NCBI GenBank assembly: GCA_003154025.1
Contig: PMCE01000553.1
Span: forward strand, 1,450-9,962
Source of the DNA: Syntrophaceae bacterium
GTDB lineage: Bacteria; Desulfobacterota; SM23-61
Reading direction: 5' to 3'
DNA: 8,513 nt
In this document: positions 5,403 to 8,513 of the stretch, in pieces
Layout: each line of letters begins with the position of its first letter
Numbering within the stretch: position 1 is the stretch's first letter
The notes under the pieces: generated by a model
Seen by the model: the letters and a program-made list of their open reading frames with translations, nothing else
Databases searched by the model: none
Told to the model about the DNA's origin: nothing
Made by a program: the position numbers and the translations under genes

Positions 5403-6059
5403 CTACCGGATGCTCCTCCTCTTCTCCTCCATCTGCCGGTCGAGGGTCCTCAGCTTTTCCAGCGTATCTTTCACCTTCTCATTCTCCTCTTTCAAGTTCC
5501 GGTTGGCTTCGCCGAGGGCCCGGTTCGTTTCGGTAATGTTCCGGTTGGTTTCGCCGAGGCCCCGGTTGTCCTTCTCCAGGGTTTCCACCCGCCCCTGCAA
5601 TCTTTCCACCGCGGAAAGGAACTCCTGAATCCTACTGCCCTGCTGAGCCAGGGATTGCTGCTGTCCTTCCCTTTCCCAGGCCATGACTTTGATTCTTTCC
5701 TGCAAGCCGGAGGCTTCCTTTCCCTTCTTTTCCAGCTCTTGCAAGGCGCAGATCCAATTCTGAATCTCATCGGATTTCCGGGCCTCCGGTGCCGCCTCCA
5801 GGTATATTTGGAATTCCAGCAGGGCCTGCCCGTAATTCAGCCGCGGGTTCCGGTAATGCAGGTAAAGATAGGCCAGGTCCCGGTGGGACTCCGCCCGGAC
5901 CCTGGGGTCCTCATGGACCCGGGCCCTTTCTTCCAGGCGAAGGGTCTCCCGGCGAAAATCATCGGCGCTGCGGGGAGAGTATTTCAGGCTGCAGCTCGAA
6001 ATAGTGAATAGGAAGGCTGGAATCAATAAAAAGACGGCACTTTGGTGGTGATGGTTCAT
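5403..6059 (-). CDS. Outer-membrane-type lipoprotein with long C-terminal coiled coil
   Basis: A 218-residue protein that I do not recognise as a named family. ATG 6057-6059 is chosen because AAGGAG (complement of 6065-6070) is 5 bases upstream; the GTG at 6065 would overlap that site. A hydrophobic stretch at residues 8-20 ends in ISSC with Cys23 as the lipidation site; Ser24 at +2 favours outer-membrane sorting under the E. coli Lol rule. Residues about 54-92 (RAESHRDLAYLYLHY...ALLEFQIYLEAAP) look like one or two TPR-like helical hairpins. From about 105 onward the chain is a charged coiled coil; between 151 and 203 hydrophobic or Asn residues follow an exact 7-residue register, with Asn165, 172, 179, 186 and 193 in one core position. 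A 42-bp DNA duplication underlies part of it. It begins 15 bp after the GGDEF gene and should be translated from the same mRNA. A structural or scaffold role in the periplasm is inferred. Confidence 0.8.
   Translation of the reverse strand: MNHHHQSAVFLLIPAFLFTISSCSLKYSPRSADDFRRETLRLEERARVHEDPRVRAESHRDLAYLYLHYRNPRLNYGQALLEFQIYLEAAPEARKSDEIQNWICALQELEKKGKEASGLQERIKVMAWEREGQQQSLAQQGSRIQEFLSAVERLQGRVETLEKDNRGLGETNRNITETNRALGEANRNLKEENEKVKDTLEKLRTLDRQMEEKRRSIR
5496..5569. repeat. 42-bp tandem duplication inside the lipoprotein gene
   Basis: The block starting gttccggttgg at 5496 recurs at 5538, a period of 42 bp or 14 residues. The first 30 bases of the two copies differ at only two positions. 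At the protein level they correspond to NRALGEANRN (179-188) and NRGLGETNRN (165-174), two heptads each. Confidence 0.75.
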
Positions 6060-6074
6060 ACCCACTCCTTCTCG

Positions 6075-7448
6075 CTACGGAGATTTTCTGGCGATTCCTC
6101 CGGCGGAAGGATCGCGTCGCTTATCGACCACATAAATGCTCTTGGCAAAAGACTTGGCGAAGTTCTTCATCTCTGCGGCGATCTCCCCCACCTGGATGTA
6201 GTTTTTGAGCTTGCGGTGCTCGTTGGTCACTACGGCGATGGAAAGTGTCATGAACGGAAACGACACCTCCTCCCCCCGGCGGGTCGTCCCCTGTATGGCT
6301 CCCCGTTCCCGGTCATCCGGGTCGTAGAAGCTGGGGATCTTTTGATCAAAAGCCGACAGGATGGCGTTGCAGATCCTTTCGTACCGACCCGGGGTGGTGA
6401 TCAGGATGAAGTCATCGCCCCCGATGTGCCCGATGAAATCCTCCTCCGTTCCCTGCTCCCGCGCGGCCTGCCGGAGGATTCCTGCTGTGGCCAGGATGAC
6501 TTCGTTTCCCCGGGCATATCCATAACGGTCGTTAAAGGCTTTGAAGTAACGCAGGTCGGCCAGGCAGAAAGCCAGAGGGCCCCCTTCCTTCAACCGGGTT
6601 TTCAGCTTCTCCTCGATGGCCACCCCGCCGGGCAGACGGGTGAGAGGGTTGGCATCCAGATACATCTCTTCGAGGTGTTTCAAGCGGATGGCCATCTCCT
6701 TGAAGGCGTTGGACAGGTCTCCCAGTTCATCCCCATTCCGGATGGTGGGAAGGGCGTCAAACTTGCCCTCGGAAATCTCCTTGGTGGATATCTTCAGCTG
6801 GCGGATCGGCCCCAAAATGTTCCGGGTCATGACCAGGGCCACCAGAACCCCCAGAAGAATCCCGATTCCGCTCAAGCCGGCGATCACCCGAAAGGCCCGG
6901 TTCCCGATTTCTGAGACCATTTGGGTCTTTAGGACTTGGTCCTTCTTGGCGAGCGACCCGGTCTTTTTCAAAAGCAGGATGATCTCCTCCTGCTTGTTTC
7001 TCGTCTGCTGTTCAACCCCCCCGGCGGGATGGGTCGGGTTCTCCCGAGTCTTGGATTCGGGCAGGAAAAAGCGGGTGTATTCATCATAGAGAGCGGTCAA
7101 AGAGGCGACGGGGATGGTTTCCGGATGGGGAAGGGCGTTCAATTGCCCGAGGAGTCTCTTGAATTCATCGCTGCGTTTCCAGAAGAGGGTCAGCTCTTCG
7201 GGGCTCTTGAGGATCTTGGAGCGGCTGGCGTGAAGTTCCTGGGCCAGCAGGTTTTCCACCATCCGGTCGGTGATTTCGATGAGGGGGATGTCCCTCTGGG
7301 TAACGCTGTAATTTACCGCGTTCAACTGGTCTAAGCTGGACAGGGCGAAGAGGGCCATCCCGAGGGTCAGCACTCCGTAGGAAAGGAACCCCAGGAGCAG
7401 CTTCTTGCCGATGTTCAGGCGGATCAAACCTAAGATCGTATCCTTCAT
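6075..7448 (-). CDS. Membrane HAMP-GGDEF protein (probable diguanylate cyclase)
   Basis: A 457-residue inner-membrane signalling protein. TM1 is at about 16-38; a helical periplasmic region resembling four-helix-bundle chemoreceptor sensors spans 40-185; TM2 is at about 187-208; HAMP at about 207-262 (ILGPIRQLKISTKEISEGKFD...GDELGDLSNAF); and a GGDEF domain at about 263-445. GGDEF domains join two GTP into c-di-GMP. Asp298 (LADLRYF), FKAFND (302-307) and the signature GGDDF (343-347) retain the metal and GTP residues, so activity is plausible. The inhibitory I-site RxxD reads TxxD (Thr334, Asp337), so product inhibition is probably lost. An insert near 373-398 (FYDPDDRERGAI...VSFPFM) is typical of this GGDDF subgroup as I recall it. 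ATG 7446-7448 has only a modest ribosome site, GGATGA, 7 bases upstream. It is first in an operon with the lipoprotein. Confidence 0.9.
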   Translation of the reverse strand: MKDTILGLIRLNIGKKLLLGFLSYGVLTLGMALFALSSLDQLNAVNYSVTQRDIPLIEITDRMVENLLAQELHASRSKILKSPEELTLFWKRSDEFKRLLGQLNALPHPETIPVASLTALYDEYTRFFLPESKTRENPTHPAGGVEQQTRNKQEEIILLLKKTGSLAKKDQVLKTQMVSEIGNRAFRVIAGLSGIGILLGVLVALVMTRNILGPIRQLKISTKEISEGKFDALPTIRNGDELGDLSNAFKEMAIRLKHLEEMYLDANPLTRLPGGVAIEEKLKTRLKEGGPLAFCLADLRYFKAFNDRYGYARGNEVILATAGILRQAAREQGTEEDFIGHIGGDDFILITTPGRYERICNAILSAFDQKIPSFYDPDDRERGAIQGTTRRGEEVSFPFMTLSIAVVTNEHRKLKNYIQVGEIAAEMKNFAKSFAKSIYVVDKRRDPSAGGIARKSP

Positions 7449-7476
7449 GGGCGAATCATCCGTCTGCTGTGGTGAA

Positions 7477-7508
7477 AGCCGGGGAGGAGCCCAAGCTCCT
7501 TCTTGGCT
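7477..7508. repeat. Inverted repeat in the GGDEF leader
   Basis: agccggggaggagc (7477-7490) and gctccttcttggct (7495-7508) flank a 4-base loop. In plus-strand RNA the three non-Watson-Crick positions are G-U pairs, giving a continuous stem; in the minus-strand leader of the GGDEF mRNA the same positions are A-C mismatches, so the stem is weaker there. Confidence 0.45.
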
Positions 7509-7520
7509 GAACGATCCGTG

Positions 7521-7550
7521 ATTATACCCTAAAACGGGTCAGAATGTCTT
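7521..7550 (-). promoter_or_regulatory. Promoter for the GGDEF-lipoprotein operon
   Basis: On the minus strand a perfect TATAAT (complement of 7521-7526) lies 18 bp after AAGACA (complement of 7545-7550, 4/6 match). A start near 7513 would give a leader of about 65 nt containing the inverted repeat at 7477-7508. No other promoter is seen before the lipoprotein gene, which fits one shared transcript. Confidence 0.5.
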
Positions 7551-7577
7551 GACCTTCAGCCGATCCCCCCCACTCCC

Positions 7578-7607
7578 CCGATTTTTTTGGCAGGTCGGGA
7601 AAATCGG
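7578..7607. repeat. Inverted repeat between the divergent promoters
   Basis: ccgatttt (7578-7585) and aaaatcgg (7600-7607) are perfect 8-bp arms separated by 14 bp. They sit between the GGDEF promoter and the promoter of the downstream SDR, about 20-30 bp from each. The spacing, near two helical turns centre to centre, would suit a dimeric regulator, but there is no direct evidence for one. Confidence 0.4.
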
Positions 7608-7626
7608 CAAGGGAGAAGAGACAAAA

Positions 7627-7656
7627 TTGACAATCTTCCCTGCCGGTGTTAATGAT
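7627..7656 (+). promoter_or_regulatory. Promoter for the FabG-like SDR gene
   Basis: A consensus TTGACA (7627-7632) is followed after 18 bp by AATGAT (7651-7656, 4/6 match). The predicted start near 7663 leaves a leader of about 20 nt that contains the strong ribosome site AAAGGAG (7672-7678). Confidence 0.45.
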
Positions 7657-7684
7657 GGTAAGCAAATTATGAAAGGAGAAAAAC

Positions 7685-8416
7685 ATGAACGCTATGGCTG
7701 GCAAAATCGCATTGGTCACCGGCGGCAGCCGGGGGATCGGTCGGGCCTGTGCTCTGGCCCTGGCTCAAGAGGGAGCCGACGTGGCGGTGAACTACCGGGA
7801 GCGGAAGGACGCAGCCGAAGAGGTTTGTTCACTCATCAAGCGCGCCGGAAGGAAGGCGTTCCCGGTTCAGGCGGATGTTTCCAAATCCTCCGAAGTCGGC
7901 CGGATGGTCAAAGCGGTGGAGCAGGAGTTGGGCACGATCGAAATCCTGGTGAACAACGCCGGGATCGCCCCTCGGTACCCCTGGGATCAAATCCCCGAAG
8001 AGGGCTGGGATGAGATCATGAGCATCAACCTGAAATCCGCCTTCCTCGTCACCCAGGCCGTCCTCCCCGGCATGCGCGCCCGGAAATGGGGCCGGATCAT
8101 CAATATCTCCTCGGGTGCGGCCGCCACCGGCGGTGTGGTCGGCCCCTATTATGCGGCCAGCAAGGCCGGTATGCTGGGACTGACCCATGGATACGCCTCC
8201 CTCACGATGAAAGAGGGTCTCACCGTCAACGCCGTTGCCCCCTCTTTGATTCAGACGGACATGGCCCAGCGGGATCTCCGGGTGGACCCGAAATCAACTC
8301 CCATCGGCCGTTTGGGAACCCCCGAAGAGGTGGCCAATGTCGTGGTCATGCTGGTCAAGACCGGCTACATAACCGGCCAGACCATCTTTGTGAACGGAGG
8401 GCGGCACATGACCTGA
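7685..8416 (+). CDS. FabG-like short-chain dehydrogenase/reductase
   Basis: A 243-residue classical SDR, the usual length for 3-oxoacyl-ACP reductases, which reduce beta-ketoacyl thioesters with NADPH in fatty acid elongation. ATG 7685 is set by AAAGGAG (7672-7678) 6 bases upstream. TGGSRGIG is at residues 12-19, NYRER (36-40) after the second strand fits NADP binding, the Asp64-Val65 adenine contact is present, NNAG is at 90-93, and the catalytic set is Asn115, Ser143, Tyr156 and Lys160 (YAASK). The C-terminal end GYITGQTIFVNGGRHMT is also FabG-like. No fab, acp or other lipid genes are adjacent, so a stand-alone role or another carbonyl substrate is possible; I withhold the gene symbol. It shares only family-level similarity with the SDR at 2523-3293 and is not a recent duplicate of it. 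It is divergently transcribed from the GGDEF gene. Confidence 0.92.
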   Translation: MNAMAGKIALVTGGSRGIGRACALALAQEGADVAVNYRERKDAAEEVCSLIKRAGRKAFPVQADVSKSSEVGRMVKAVEQELGTIEILVNNAGIAPRYPWDQIPEEGWDEIMSINLKSAFLVTQAVLPGMRARKWGRIINISSGAAATGGVVGPYYAASKAGMLGLTHGYASLTMKEGLTVNAVAPSLIQTDMAQRDLRVDPKSTPIGRLGTPEEVANVVVMLVKTGYITGQTIFVNGGRHMT

Positions 8417-8430
8417 TTACGGAATGCGAC

Positions 8431-8450
8431 CTGAACCGCCTTGGGTTCAG
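8431..8450. repeat. First of two adjacent hairpins after the SDR gene
   Basis: ctgaacc (8431-8437) and ggttcag (8444-8450) form a perfect 7-bp stem with a 6-base loop, starting 14 bp after the SDR stop codon. Confidence 0.6.
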
Positions 8451-8454
8451 AGCA

Positions 8455-8480
8455 GCCCTGCACTCTCCGTAGTGCAGGGC
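8455..8480 (+). terminator. Strong hairpin after the SDR gene, possible terminator
   Basis: gccctgcact (8455-8464) and agtgcagggc (8471-8480) form a perfect 10-bp GC-rich stem with a 6-base loop, 38 bp after the SDR stop and 4 bp after the first hairpin. The following bases (ggattgcgga) contain no T-run, so it is not a canonical intrinsic terminator. It may stabilise the 3' end of the mRNA, act as a non-canonical stop, or be a dispersed repeat. Confidence 0.5.
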
Positions 8481-8513
8481 GGATTGCGGAAGGACAAAGA
8501 CCTAATGGGACGC

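Noticed and set aside
6042..6914. 290-residue plus-strand open frame opposite the GGDEF gene
   Set aside because: Antisense to a clear HAMP-GGDEF gene, with no recognisable domain; such long shadows are expected at this GC content.
7549..8013. 154-residue plus-strand open frame overlapping the start of the FabG-like gene
   Set aside because: Low-complexity Gly/Arg/Ser composition in a shifted frame of a well-supported SDR gene.
2523..8416. The two SDR genes as a duplicated pair or repeat-flanked island
   Set aside because: They share only family motifs; cofactor loops and C-termini differ, and no direct repeats, tRNA or integrase mark an island.
8505..8513. Possible start (ATG) of a further gene at the right edge
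   Set aside because: GGAAGGA at 8488-8494 lies 10 bases upstream, which is possible, but only three codons are visible, so no call can be supported.

Overview
The window (8513 bp, GC-rich, ordinary bacterial gene density) reads as a chromosomal segment of a Gram-negative bacterium. A diderm is suggested by a lipoprotein with an outer-membrane-type sorting signal and by an exported DUF4124/trypsin-type protease. The gene styles (DUF4124 fused to a protease, a HAMP-GGDEF protein of the 'FKAFND...GGDDF' type, an AroK-like kinase without a classical lid motif, GC-rich palindromic intergenic repeats) remind me most of Desulfobacterota (former Deltaproteobacteria). That placement is a judgement from memory, not a search. 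I see no transposase, integrase, phage gene, tRNA, rRNA or CRISPR array.

Layout: (1) 3-677 +, the 3' four-fifths of trpA, presumably the last gene of a trp operon entering from the left. (2) 678-979, a 302-bp gap with a good sigma70-like promoter (823-851). (3) 980-1795 +, an exported trypsin-like serine protease. (4) 1881-2360 -, an HD-domain phosphohydrolase, convergent with the protease. (5) 2523-3293 -, a short-chain dehydrogenase (SDR); a perfect 28-bp palindrome lies between genes 4 and 5. (6) 3474-4055 +, a shikimate-kinase-like protein, divergent from the SDR. (7) 4276-5319 +, a DHH/DHHA1 phosphoesterase of the NrnA type, separated from the kinase by a GC-rich inverted repeat. (8) 6059 down to 5403 -, a coiled-coil lipoprotein, and (9) 7448 down to 6075 -, a membrane HAMP-GGDEF protein; these two are 15 bp apart and almost certainly one operon, with GGDEF first. 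(10) 7685-8416 +, a FabG-like SDR, divergent from the GGDEF gene. (11) 8417-8513, two strong hairpins.

How the genes fit together: most are housekeeping or accessory metabolic genes, and strand changes break them into short transcription units. The clearest functional unit is the GGDEF-lipoprotein pair, which suggests envelope-associated signalling. A looser possible link is that an NrnA-like nanoRNase, convergent with this pair, could remove the pGpG made when c-di-GMP is broken down. I found no clear new defence or mobile system. The most distinctive item is the lipoprotein's heptad rod, which carries asparagine at five successive core positions.
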